From the NCBI RefSeq assembly GCF_947503045.1, contig NZ_CANNCF010000002.1:527501-591500 (forward strand): a stretch of 64,000 nucleotides of DNA, in the 5' to 3' direction. This stretch comes from an uncultured Tateyamaria sp. (GTDB lineage Bacteria; Pseudomonadota; Alphaproteobacteria; Rhodobacterales; Rhodobacteraceae). The translations under genes and the position numbers were made by a program. Shown piece after piece: positions 31,840 to 40,682 of this stretch (the stretch's first letter is position 1; every line of letters starts with the position of its first letter). The notes below the pieces were generated by a model. The model made no database searches, had not been told where the DNA came from, and saw only the letters and a program-made list of their open reading frames with translations.

Positions 31840-33810
31840 TCACTCCGCCGCCATCTTGTGCACCGCGGCCGAGGTCTGCGCTGTCTGGATCAGCAGCGTC
31901 GCAGAAATCGCCCCCTTGCGCCCATCCTCATAGGTCACTTCCGTGGTGGTCGAGACCTGATCGGACCCGTCATAAAGCGCGGCGATGATATCTGAGTACT
32001 TCTCTTCAATGATCCGGCGACGCACCTTTTGTGTGCGGGTCAACTCGCCATCATCCGCATCCAGTTGCTTGTGCAACACGACAAAACGGTGGACCTGACA
32101 GCTCGACAACATCTCGTCCTGCGCGACGCTGGCATTCACCTCTTCCACATGGCCCTTGATCGTGGCCAGCACCTGCGGGTGCTGGGCCAGTTCCTGATAG
32201 GACGCATAACCAATATTGTTGCGCTCGGCCCAGTTGCCCACTGCTGTCAGGTCAATATTGATAAAGGCCGTGCACTCATCCCGCCCGTTGCCGAACACCA
32301 CAGCCTCCAGAATGTTGGGAAAGAACTTCAGCTTGTTCTCAACATATTTTGGCGCAAACATCGCACCCGAGGCCATTTTACCCACATCCTTGGCGCGGTC
32401 GATGATGCGCAGATGCCCGGTGTCTTCCTCGATGAACCCGGCATCCCCCGTCGCCACCCAACCCTCAGAGTCCTTGGTGTCGGCGGTGCTCTCGGCGTTC
32501 TTGTAATACTCCACAAACACGCCGGGCGAGCGATAGAACACCTCGCCATTCTCGGCGATCTTCAGCTCCACCCCAGGGCATTTCACACCCACCGTGTCAC
32601 TGCGCACCTCTCCATCTGGCTGGGCGGTGATGAACACGGTGGCCTCGGTCTGTCCATAAAGCTGCTTCAGGTTGATCCCCAAAGACCGATAGAAATCAAA
32701 GATTTCCGGCCCGATCGCTTCACCGGCGGTATAGCCGACACGCACGCGGCTAAAGCCCAGCGTGTTCTTGAGCGGACCATAGACCATGAACTCGCCCAGC
32801 CGGTATTTCAGCCGATCCATAAAGCTCACAGATTTGCCGTCCAGAATGGCCGGGCCAACCTTGCGGGCATGGGCCATGAAATGATGGAACATGCGCTGTT
32901 TGAATTTTCCCGCATCCTCCATCCGGATCATCACGTTGGTCAGCTGGTTTTCAAACACGCGCGGCGGGGCAAAGTAATAGGTCGGTCCGATCTCGCGCAG
33001 ATCCACATGCATGGTCTCCGCACTTTCCGGACAGTTGGTGCAAAACCCCGTCCACAGCGCCTGGCCGACGGAAAAGATGAAATCCCCCACCCAGGCCATC
33101 GGCAGGTAGGCAAGGATGTCATCGGACTGGCGCAGATCGTCAAAGGCCGACGACGACTTTGACGTCTCGATCACATTGCGATTGCTCAGCACCACGCCCT
33201 TTGGCTTGCCCGTAGTACCAGAGGTATACAGCATCACGCAGGTGCTGTCGTAACCCAGCTTGGCAATCCGTCGCGCCATCTCGGGCGATAATTCGTCCCG
33301 CTTGGCCCGCCCCGCATCCTGCACATGGGAATACTGGTGCAGCTTGGAATGATCGTATTTGCGCAGGCCCCGCGGATCGAGATAGATCATCTGCTCAAAG
33401 TCGGGCAACTCGCGCTGCACTTCGATCACCTTGTCCACCTGCTCCTGATCACCTGCGATGACAAAACGCGCGCCGCAATGACCCAAGGTATAGGCCATCT
33501 CTTCGGCCGAGGCGTCCTGATAAAGCGGCACAGGCACCGCGCCACACATTTGCGCCGCCATCATCGACCAGTACAGCGTCGGACGGTTCCGCCCGATCAC
33601 CGCGATGAAATCACCCTCGGCCACGCCAAGGTCAATCAGACCCAGCGCAAGGGCTTCGATCTCTTCACGGGTTTCGGCCCAGGTCCAGCTTTGCCAGATT
33701 CCGAATTCCTTTTCACGGTACGCCGGGGCGTTTCCGAATTGCGTGGCATTGCGGTGCAAAAGCGCCGGGATGGACGTCAGGTCCCCCCCGCTCACAGGCG
33801 TTTCAACCAA
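31840..33810 (-). CDS. Long-chain-type acyl-CoA synthetase (AMP-forming)
   Basis: A 656-residue ligase that activates a carboxylic acid with ATP and CoA. Motifs: the phosphate loop YTSGTTGKPKGVVLS near 205, YGQTEA (about 390), the VATGDAGFIEED core with the adenylate Asp and the IDRAKDVGKMASG hinge. A start at the ATG (33825) is possible, but that ATG has no ribosome site, whereas GGGAGGA inside its codons 2-3 stands 6 bases before a TTG (33810); the TTG start is therefore preferred. It leads the transporter gene set. Confidence 0.88.
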   Translation of the reverse strand: MVETPVSGGDLTSIPALLHRNATQFGNAPAYREKEFGIWQSWTWAETREEIEALALGLIDLGVAEGDFIAVIGRNRPTLYWSMMAAQMCGAVPVPLYQDASAEEMAYTLGHCGARFVIAGDQEQVDKVIEVQRELPDFEQMIYLDPRGLRKYDHSKLHQYSHVQDAGRAKRDELSPEMARRIAKLGYDSTCVMLYTSGTTGKPKGVVLSNRNVIETSKSSSAFDDLRQSDDILAYLPMAWVGDFIFSVGQALWTGFCTNCPESAETMHVDLREIGPTYYFAPPRVFENQLTNVMIRMEDAGKFKQRMFHHFMAHARKVGPAILDGKSVSFMDRLKYRLGEFMVYGPLKNTLGFSRVRVGYTAGEAIGPEIFDFYRSLGINLKQLYGQTEATVFITAQPDGEVRSDTVGVKCPGVELKIAENGEVFYRSPGVFVEYYKNAESTADTKDSEGWVATGDAGFIEEDTGHLRIIDRAKDVGKMASGAMFAPKYVENKLKFFPNILEAVVFGNGRDECTAFINIDLTAVGNWAERNNIGYASYQELAQHPQVLATIKGHVEEVNASVAQDEMLSSCQVHRFVVLHKQLDADDGELTRTQKVRRRIIEEKYSDIIAALYDGSDQVSTTTEVTYEDGRKGAISATLLIQTAQTSAAVHKMAAE

Positions 33811-34024
33811 TTTCTTTCCTCCCATGCGTGCCCGTGCCCATGTCTGGCAGGTCCACGCGATCGCTCAGGCGATTCTATGTCACATAAGGATGTTGTTCTG
33901 CTGGCCGTCGTCAACGTTTTCCTGATGTTTTCCCAATCCTTGCAGTTTTCACCACATCAGATCAAGTGCAGCAAAGGACGCGTCTTGCGAAAGGGCAGGG
34001 CATCCACCGTCGCACGTGCCGGGA

Positions 34025-35218
34025 TCAGCCGATTCCCGCTGCCATCCCTAGAACCCGCAAGCCCGCCACAAGGTCATCCTCGGCGGTGTCTTCTTCAAAG
34101 GAGTGGCTGATCCCACCGATGGACGGCACAAACAGCATCGCCACCGGCATCACCCGCGCAACGTTAGTCGCATCATGCAAGGCCCCGGACGGCATGCGCC
34201 GCCACTTGCCGGGTGCAAACGCCTTGGCCCCGGCCTCAAGTCGTGCGCGCAAGGCCCCATCCATCGCCACTGGCTCCAGCCCCAGCATCGGGCCCATCTC
34301 GACCTCCAGCTGCATCTCACGCGTCACCTCGTCCAGCACCTCGAGGATCACCGCCTGCATCCGCGCTAGACGTTCCGTGTCCCCATCCCTCCACTGCATT
34401 GAAAACCGCACCGATCCCGGCACGATCGACGACGCATTGGGCCCGACAGACACATGCCCGATGGTCCACACGGTTTGCGGCGTCACCACATTGCGCAAGC
34501 GGTCGTTGAGTCGGGTGTTAAAGGCGCTCAACCCCTGAAACGCATCGCGGCGCAGGGCCATCGGCGTCGTGCCCGCATGGTTCTGTTGCCCACGCAAAAT
34601 GATCACCTGATCGCGAATGCCCACGATGTCAGTGACAACACCGATCTGTTCGCCGGACGTATCAAGGGTCGGACCCTGTTCGATATGCATCTCGATGAAC
34701 CCGGTGAACTGCGCCGGGTCCACGTCCGCCCCTACGCGGTCCCCCAGCGCGGCACGTGCATCCCCCAGCAGAACACCTTCGTGATCAGGCAACTGATCGG
34801 CTTCGGCCAGTGACAATCCACCTGTCCAGACGGCAGATCCGGTGGTGACCCCGAACCGGCCCTCTTCATCCTGAAAGGACACGACGGATATGGCAGGCCC
34901 ACCCGCCTCACGTGCCGCCCGCGCCACTTCGAGGGCCGCAACAACACCAAGCGCCCCGTCGAGCCACCCACCCGTCGGCTGACTGTCGGAATGCGAACCA
35001 AGCAACAGCGACGGCCCCTCCGCCAGACCAAAGAGATTGCCCATCGCATCAAATCGGGGGCGCAACCCAGCCTCGGCCATCTGTTCTGCCAGCCAATCAC
35101 GCGCTGCGATATCCGGCTCCGAATAGGCCGGGCGTACAACACCTTTGCCAACACCCGACGCCCCGAACTGGCGCAAGCGATGCAGATCAGCCAAAAACCG
35201 TCCCGGATCAAGCGCCAT
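34025..35218 (-). CDS. Zn-dependent M20 amidase, hydantoinase/carbamoylase family (AllC candidate)
   Basis: A 397-residue metallopeptidase-fold hydrolase of the group holding allantoate amidohydrolase and N-carbamoyl amino acid hydrolase. Metal motifs: [18 protein letters not shown] (about 73-90), [10 protein letters not shown] (about 110) and [11 protein letters not shown] (about 175); the late [11 protein letters not shown] and [12 protein letters not shown] are also conserved. Purine genes at 51460-59893 lack AllC, so allantoate may be the substrate. The start is ATG at 35218, which the tail of a repeat element (GAAGAAGGGG) supplies with a ribosome site. Confidence 0.82.
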   Translation of the reverse strand: MALDPGRFLADLHRLRQFGASGVGKGVVRPAYSEPDIAARDWLAEQMAEAGLRPRFDAMGNLFGLAEGPSLLLGSHSDSQPTGGWLDGALGVVAALEVARAAREAGGPAISVVSFQDEEGRFGVTTGSAVWTGGLSLAEADQLPDHEGVLLGDARAALGDRVGADVDPAQFTGFIEMHIEQGPTLDTSGEQIGVVTDIVGIRDQVIILRGQQNHAGTTPMALRRDAFQGLSAFNTRLNDRLRNVVTPQTVWTIGHVSVGPNASSIVPGSVRFSMQWRDGDTERLARMQAVILEVLDEVTREMQLEVEMGPMLGLEPVAMDGALRARLEAGAKAFAPGKWRRMPSGALHDATNVARVMPVAMLFVPSIGGISHSFEEDTAEDDLVAGLRVLGMAAGIG

Positions 35219-35220
35219 GA

Positions 35221-35275
35221 TATCCCCTTCTTCTGACCAAAAATACCACGGGGAGTTTGAGGGGCAGCGCCCCTC
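35221..35275 (-). repeat. Dispersed GC-hairpin/AT-tract repeat, copy c
   Basis: On the minus strand: GAGGGGCGCTGCCCCTC hairpin, then CTCCCCGTGGTATTTTTGG and TCAGAAGAAGGGG. Its last purines lie 7 bases before the ATG at 35218, so the repeat provides the Shine-Dalgarno region of that gene. Confidence 0.65.
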
Positions 35276-35319
35276 ATTCACAAGATCAAATCGCGTGCGC
35301 AGTCAGGCGCACAATCGGA

Positions 35320-38085
35320 TCACTCCGCAGCAACAGCACCTGTCACCGCCTCAACCTTCACGGCCGAGAACTTGAATTCCGGGATTTTGCCATAGGGGTC
35401 CACCGCCGGGTTGGTCAGGATGTTGGCGGCCGCTTCGACAAAGGCAAAAGGCACAAACACCATGTCCGGTGCCACGGCGCGGTCCTCGCGGGCCATGATC
35501 TCGATCGACCCGCGCTTGGTTGTCAAGCGCACCACGCCACCCGCAGGCACACCCAGCTTGCGCAAGGTCGAGGGGTGCAGCGAACAGTTCGCCTCCGGCT
35601 CCACCGCGTCCAGCACCGAGGCGCGGCGCGTCATCGAACCTGTGTGCCAGTGCTCCAGCTGCCGACCCGTGGTCAGGATCATCGGATAGTCCGCATCCGG
35701 CACGTCGTCCGGAGGGATCACCGCCGCAGGGGTAAAGCGCGCGCGCCCTTCGGGACGGGGAAAGCCATCGCCAAAGACAATCGCCTGCCCCGGGTCCTCG
35801 GGTGACAGCGACGGATAGGTCACCGCATTCTGCGTCTCCAGCCGGTCCCACGTGATGTTGGCCAGCGACTTCATGTTCAGCTTCATCTCGGCAAAGACAT
35901 CCGCCGGGCCGTCATAGGTCCACCCCAAGCCCAGCCGTTTGGCGAGTTCCACCTCGATCCACCAGTCCTCGCGCGCCTCGCCCGGGGGCGGCAGCGCGGG
36001 TCGGCCCATCTGCACCTGACGGTTGGTGTTGGTCACCGTGCCGGTCTTTTCGGCAAAGGCCGAGGCCGGCAGGATCACGTCAGCATAGTTGGCCGTTTCG
36101 GTGATAAAGATGTCCTGCACCACCAGATGATCGAGCTTGGCCAAGGCGGCGCGTGCATGTTCCACATCCGGGTCCGACATGGCCGGGTTTTCGCCCAGCA
36201 CATACATTGCCTTGATCGATCCGCGATGCACCTCGTCCATGATCTCCGTCACGGTCAGGCCCTTCTCATTCGAGAAATCCCCTGACTTCCAAACGTCCGT
36301 AAAGGCCGAGCGCACACCATCATCCGTCACCGACTGGTAATCCGGCAGGAACATCGGGATCAGGCCCGCATCCGACGCGCCCTGCACGTTGTTCTGCCCG
36401 CGCAAAGGGTGCAGCCCGGCACCGGGTCGTCCAACCTGCCCGGTCATCAGCGCGAGGCTGATCAGGCAGCGCGAATTGTCCGTACCGTGGATGTGCTGGG
36501 ACACACCCATCCCCCAAAATATCATCGCAGACTTGGCCCCGGCAAAGGTGCGGGCCACATCGCGCAGGGTCTCAGCATCAATGCCACAGATTTCGGCCAT
36601 CTTTTCAGGGGCAAAGCCCGCCAGATGCGCCTTTTCGGCCTCCCAGTTCTCAGTATAGGCGTCGATATACTGCTGGTCATAGAGACCCTCTTCTACGATT
36701 ACATGCATGATCGCATTCAACATCGACACGTCCGCGCCGGGGCGGAATTGCAGCATGTGGGACGCAAAGCGTTTCAGCGCCTGCCCGCGTGGATCCATCA
36801 CGATCAGCTTGCCGCCACGTTTGGTGAACTGTTTGAAATAGGTCGCCGCGACGGGGTGGTTTTCAATCGGGTTGCAGCCGATGGCGATGGCCACATCCGC
36901 ATTCTCGATTTCGTTGAAGGTGGCGGTCACAGCACCCGATCCAACATTCTCCATCAGCGCCGCGACCGAGCTTGCGTGGCACAGCCGCGTACAGTGATCG
37001 ACGTTGTTATGGCCAAAACCCTGACGGATCATCTTCTGAAACAGGTAGGCCTCTTCGTTGGTGCACTTGGCCGAGCCAAAGCCCGCCACCTCGCGCCCAC
37101 GCCCTTTCAGGCCGTTCGCGGCAAAGTCCAGCGCCTCGTCCCACGTGGCCTCGCGGAACACTTCACCCCAATTGCCGGGATCGACGTTCAGCCCCTTGGC
37201 CGGTGCATCCTCGCGGCGGATCAGCGGCTTGGTCAGGCGGTGGTTGTGGTGGATATAATCAAAGCCAAAGCGGCCCTTGACGCACAGACGCCCTTCGTTC
37301 GCGGGGCCGTTGATGCCTTCGACATATTTGACCTTGTTGTCCTTGACCTTTAGCGAAATCTGGCAGCCGACGCCGCAGAACGGGCAGATACTTTCGACCT
37401 CTGAATCGAAATCCGCACTGTCCCCGACCTGCTGGTCATCGACCACAGTGGCGGGCATCAACGCCCCCGTCGGGCAGGCCTGCACGCATTCGCCGCAGGC
37501 CACGCAGGTGGAGTCGCCCATCGGGTCCGCCAGATCAAAGGTCGGATAGGCGTCATGGCCGCGCCCCGCCATGCCGATCACGTCATTCACCTGCACTTCG
37601 CGACAGGCGCGCACGCACAGGCCGCATTGAATACAGGCATCCAGATTGACCGACATCGCAACATGGCTGTCATCGAGCAGCGGAATACGCCCCTCTTCCA
37701 GCTTGGGAAAGCGGCTTTCCGTGACGCCATTCGCCTCGGCCATGTCCCAGAGATGGGCGGATTTGTCATGGGCCACATCGCGCTCAGGCTGATCGGCGAC
37801 CAGCATCTCGACCACCATCTTGCGGGCGGTTTCGGCGCGGGCGGAATTGGTGGTGACCACCATGCCCTCGGACGGTTCACGGATGCACGAGGCCGCCAAA
37901 ACACGCTCGCCCTCGATCTCGACCATGCAGGCGCGGCAGTTGCCGTCGGGGCGATAGCCGGGCGCGGGTTTGTGGCACAGATGCGGGATCACAAGACCAC
38001 GGCCATGGGCCACTTCCCAGATGGTCATGCCCGCTTCGGCCTCGACCTCAGCCCCGTCCAGCGTAAATGTCACCTTGTCCGTCAT
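35320..38085 (-). CDS. Formate dehydrogenase alpha subunit (FdhF/FdsA type)
   Basis: A 921-residue molybdenum enzyme. N-terminal 2Fe-2S domain (HLCHKPAPGYRPDGNCRAC), a His-Cys cluster region, two 4Fe-4S ferredoxin motifs (CIQCGLCVRAC and CVACGECVQAC), then the Mo/W domain with CPFCGVGC cluster and the active-site Cys in TRLCHASSV; no selenocysteine is used. C-terminal molybdopterin-binding domain ends near EFKFSAVKVE. The set resembles NAD-linked FdsA, yet fdsB, fdsG and fdhD are absent on both sides. ATG at 38085 has GGGAG 9 bases upstream; a TTG three codons earlier is also open. Confidence 0.92.
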   Translation of the reverse strand: MTDKVTFTLDGAEVEAEAGMTIWEVAHGRGLVIPHLCHKPAPGYRPDGNCRACMVEIEGERVLAASCIREPSEGMVVTTNSARAETARKMVVEMLVADQPERDVAHDKSAHLWDMAEANGVTESRFPKLEEGRIPLLDDSHVAMSVNLDACIQCGLCVRACREVQVNDVIGMAGRGHDAYPTFDLADPMGDSTCVACGECVQACPTGALMPATVVDDQQVGDSADFDSEVESICPFCGVGCQISLKVKDNKVKYVEGINGPANEGRLCVKGRFGFDYIHHNHRLTKPLIRREDAPAKGLNVDPGNWGEVFREATWDEALDFAANGLKGRGREVAGFGSAKCTNEEAYLFQKMIRQGFGHNNVDHCTRLCHASSVAALMENVGSGAVTATFNEIENADVAIAIGCNPIENHPVAATYFKQFTKRGGKLIVMDPRGQALKRFASHMLQFRPGADVSMLNAIMHVIVEEGLYDQQYIDAYTENWEAEKAHLAGFAPEKMAEICGIDAETLRDVARTFAGAKSAMIFWGMGVSQHIHGTDNSRCLISLALMTGQVGRPGAGLHPLRGQNNVQGASDAGLIPMFLPDYQSVTDDGVRSAFTDVWKSGDFSNEKGLTVTEIMDEVHRGSIKAMYVLGENPAMSDPDVEHARAALAKLDHLVVQDIFITETANYADVILPASAFAEKTGTVTNTNRQVQMGRPALPPPGEAREDWWIEVELAKRLGLGWTYDGPADVFAEMKLNMKSLANITWDRLETQNAVTYPSLSPEDPGQAIVFGDGFPRPEGRARFTPAAVIPPDDVPDADYPMILTTGRQLEHWHTGSMTRRASVLDAVEPEANCSLHPSTLRKLGVPAGGVVRLTTKRGSIEIMAREDRAVAPDMVFVPFAFVEAAANILTNPAVDPYGKIPEFKFSAVKVEAVTGAVAAE

Positions 38086-38206
38086 CGCGCACAACTCCCT
38101 GCAATTGCGGCCAACCTAGACCAGCATGCAGATCAAGGGGACTCCCAATCCCGACACCAAATCCCGTTTTCGCGTCCCTGCTGTTTCCGATAAACGGCAC
38201 GGCGTC

Positions 38207-38250
38207 CCCCTGTCTCTGTTTCAAAAATATCCCCGCCGGAGGCACCTGCG
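38207..38250 (-). repeat. Dispersed AT-tract repeat, copy e
   Basis: On the minus strand: GCCTCCGGCGGGGATATTTT, then TGAAACAGAGACAGGGG. It lies in the 221-base divergent gap between the formate dehydrogenase and histidine phosphatase genes. Confidence 0.5.
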
Positions 38251-38306
38251 CTTTCCACCACCCCGGCTCTGGCCTAGAAGAATGCGAACACGAGCCAAAG
38301 GCACCC

Positions 38307-38960
38307 ATGTCCCACATCACTCTCATCCGGCACGGTCAGGCCAATTCACAGGCCAAAGACGAGGCGAGCTATGATCGGCTCAGCCCCCTTGGTCACCAGC
38401 AGGCCGCGTGGCTGGGCGAGCATTTGCAGGCCACCCATCAGCGGCATTTGCGCCTTTACACAGGCACGCTGCGGCGGCACCGCGAAACGGCGCTTGGCAT
38501 GGCCACCGGGCTTGAGCCTGTCGAGGACGCGCGGCTGAACGAGTTGGAATATTTCACCCTCGCCGCCGCCTTGCGCGATGAACACGGGGTGCCGATCCCC
38601 ACCGAACAAGCCCATTTCACCAAACACCTGCCCCGCGTTTTCGCAGCCTGGCAGGACGGCATCCTCAAGGGCGCCCCGGAAAGCTTTGAAAGCTTCGAGA
38701 CCCGTGTTCAGGCTGCCCTGACCGACATCGCCGCAGGCGAAGGTCCCGCACTTGTGGTCACCTCGGGCGGGTTGATTTCGATGACAATGCGCCAGCATCT
38801 GGGGCTCAGCGTCGAGGCGATGGCCAACGTGGCGCTGGCCATCATGAACACTTCGATCCACCGTCTGCATCCCATTGGCGGCACATGGTCACCGGTCATG
38901 TTCAACGCCGTGCCGCACCTTGAATCCCCTGACCGTCACCACGCCCAGACCCACGTTTGA
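38307..38960 (+). CDS. Histidine phosphatase family protein with altered second motif
   Basis: A 217-residue member of the phosphoglycerate-mutase-like superfamily. The phospho-accepting site LIRHGQANS (residues 6-14) is intact. The second motif, usually SHGG, reads VVTSGGLIS, so the second histidine is replaced by Ser. This variant occurs in one subgroup of the family as I recall; catalysis may be changed. The proton-donor Glu may be in LNELEYF. The start MSHITLIRHG at 38307 begins the fold directly. Confidence 0.8.
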   Translation: MSHITLIRHGQANSQAKDEASYDRLSPLGHQQAAWLGEHLQATHQRHLRLYTGTLRRHRETALGMATGLEPVEDARLNELEYFTLAAALRDEHGVPIPTEQAHFTKHLPRVFAAWQDGILKGAPESFESFETRVQAALTDIAAGEGPALVVTSGGLISMTMRQHLGLSVEAMANVALAIMNTSIHRLHPIGGTWSPVMFNAVPHLESPDRHHAQTHV

Positions 38961-38970
38961 AAGGCTTGAT

Positions 38971-39582
38971 ATGAAACTCTATTTCGCCACTGGCACCATT
39001 TCCATCGCCGTAGCCATCGCCCTGAACGAGGCCGGGATCAACTACGATACTCAGCGCATCGACTTTGGCGCGGGCGAGCAATTAAGCGACAGCTATGCCG
39101 CGATCAATTCGAAGGGGCGTGTCCCCGCGCTGGAGGTTGACGGGACGATCCTGACCGAGACCGGCGCGATCCTTGACTACATCGCAGCGCAGGACAAACG
39201 CCTGATGCCCGCCGATCCGCTGCATGCCGCCCATGCCCGGTCGGTCATGTATTACCTTGCCTCGACGATGCACGTGAACCACGCCCACAAGATGCGCGGC
39301 AGCCGCTGGGCCAACACCGAGGCCAGCTGGGCCGACATGGCGGCCAAGGTGCCAGAGACGATGACCGCCTCTGCCGCATTTGTAGAGGCCGAGTGCCTGC
39401 GCGGCCCCTTTGTTCTGGGCGAACATATCTGCATCGCCGACGCCTACCTGTTCGTGGTCTGCAACTGGCTAGAAGGGGACGGCGTCGACCTTGCGCCCTT
39501 CGCGAAACTCCGCGCCTTCATGGCCGCGATGGAGGCGCGCCCCAGTGTGCAGGCCGTGCGCGCCAATGGAATGCTGCCGTGA
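38971..39582 (+). CDS. Glutathione S-transferase family protein
   Basis: A 203-residue GST. The thioredoxin-like N-terminal half (MKLYFATGTISIAVAIALNE, then NSKGRVPALEVDG and LTETGAILDYIA) is followed by a helical C-terminal half with FVLGEHICIADAYLFVV. The substrate is unknown. The start ATG at 38971 follows AAGG; the longer frame overlaps the phosphatase gene. Its stop overlaps the next start (GTGA). Confidence 0.88.
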   Translation: MKLYFATGTISIAVAIALNEAGINYDTQRIDFGAGEQLSDSYAAINSKGRVPALEVDGTILTETGAILDYIAAQDKRLMPADPLHAAHARSVMYYLASTMHVNHAHKMRGSRWANTEASWADMAAKVPETMTASAAFVEAECLRGPFVLGEHICIADAYLFVVCNWLEGDGVDLAPFAKLRAFMAAMEARPSVQAVRANGMLP

Positions 39583-40634
39583 CACATCTGTGGGTCCGGG
39601 CCGAGCAGCGCGCCAACGAAACCCGCGTTGGTCTCACCCCCGAGGGGGCCGCATCGCTGATTGCCGCAGGCATCACCGTGACAGTCGAAGACAGCCCGAC
39701 CCGCTGCTTGCCCACCGAGCGCTACGCCGCCGCCGGGGCGACGATTGCTGGCCAGAACACATGGCCTGACGCGCCGAGCGATGCGATCATCTTTGGCCTG
39801 AAGGAACTGCCCGAAGACGGCACACCCCTGCCGCACCGCCACATCATGTTCGGCCATGCGTTCAAGGGACAACCTGCCGGACAGCGCCTGCTGGCGCGTT
39901 TCAAGGCGGGGGGCGGTGCGCTTTATGATCTTGAATACCTGGTGGATGCGGACAACCGCCGCGTTGCCGCTTTTGGCTATTGGGCGGGCTATGCCGGGGC
40001 CGCCGTTGCGCTGAAATGCTGGATCGCCCAGCAACGCGACCAGGTGTCGGGGCCGGTTGCGCCCTATCCCAGTTCCAACCACCTGCTGGCCGATTTGCAA
40101 TCCGAACTGGTCGGCACGGGCACTCACCGCCCCAGCGCACTGATCATCGGCGCGCTTGGGCGGGTCGGCACCGGGGCGGCGGACCTGTGCACTGTTATGG
40201 GTGTGCCCACCACGCGCTGGGACATGGAAGAGACGGCCCATGGCGGCCCATTCCCCGAAGTGCTGGCCCATGACATCTTTTTCAACTGCATCCTCGCGCG
40301 GCCCGGCACACCGGTTTTTGTACCGTCAAACGCTGCGCATCAACCCCGTCGCCTCAGCGTCATTGGTGATATCGCCTGCGACCCGGACAGCGACTTTTCC
40401 CCGATCAAGGTCTATGATCGCACCACCACGTGGGAGGCCCCGTCGCTGCGCGTGCATGATGCACCACCTTTGGATGTGACGGCGATCGACAATCTGCCCT
40501 CGATGCTGCCAGTGGAATCTTCCGAGGATTACGCGGATCAGTTGTTGCCGAGCCTGCGGACCCTGGGCGATCTGAATGCAGGTGTCTGGGGCCGGGCAAG
40601 GGCGACATTTGATCAGGCCATGGCGCAGACATGA
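39579..40634 (+). CDS. Saccharopine dehydrogenase (LYS1-type)
   Basis: A 351-residue dehydrogenase of the alanine-dehydrogenase-like fold. N-terminal VTHLWVRAEQRANETRVGLTP, the central LKELPEDGTPLPHRHIMFGHAFKGQ block, the nucleotide-binding ALIIGALGRVGTGA, and the late GDIACDPDSDFSPIKVYD are those of NAD saccharopine dehydrogenase (L-lysine-forming). The family converts saccharopine to lysine and 2-oxoglutarate or the reverse. The start is GTG at 39579, overlapping the GST stop by 4 bases. A hairpin terminator follows 3 bases after the stop. Confidence 0.86.
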   Translation: MTHLWVRAEQRANETRVGLTPEGAASLIAAGITVTVEDSPTRCLPTERYAAAGATIAGQNTWPDAPSDAIIFGLKELPEDGTPLPHRHIMFGHAFKGQPAGQRLLARFKAGGGALYDLEYLVDADNRRVAAFGYWAGYAGAAVALKCWIAQQRDQVSGPVAPYPSSNHLLADLQSELVGTGTHRPSALIIGALGRVGTGAADLCTVMGVPTTRWDMEETAHGGPFPEVLAHDIFFNCILARPGTPVFVPSNAAHQPRRLSVIGDIACDPDSDFSPIKVYDRTTTWEAPSLRVHDAPPLDVTAIDNLPSMLPVESSEDYADQLLPSLRTLGDLNAGVWGRARATFDQAMAQT

Positions 40635-40636
40635 AA

Positions 40637-40662
40637 AAGGCGGGGGACACCCCCGCCTTACA
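40637..40662 (+). terminator. Terminator after the saccharopine dehydrogenase gene
   Basis: AAGGCGGGGG (40637-40646) and CCCCCGCCTT (40650-40659) form a perfect 10-base stem around ACA and are followed by AC. It belongs to the GTAAGGCG hairpin family and separates two convergent units. Confidence 0.7.
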
Positions 40663-40682
40663 AACTCACCATGTGGCGATAA

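Noticed and set aside
32029-33162. 377-residue plus-strand frame opposite the acyl-CoA synthetase
   Set aside because: It is antisense to a clear enzyme and has no start signal. The length is explained by GC-rich codon bias.
35320-38085. Selenocysteine in the formate dehydrogenase
   Set aside because: The active-site position reads Cys (TRLCHAS) and no in-frame TGA is present.
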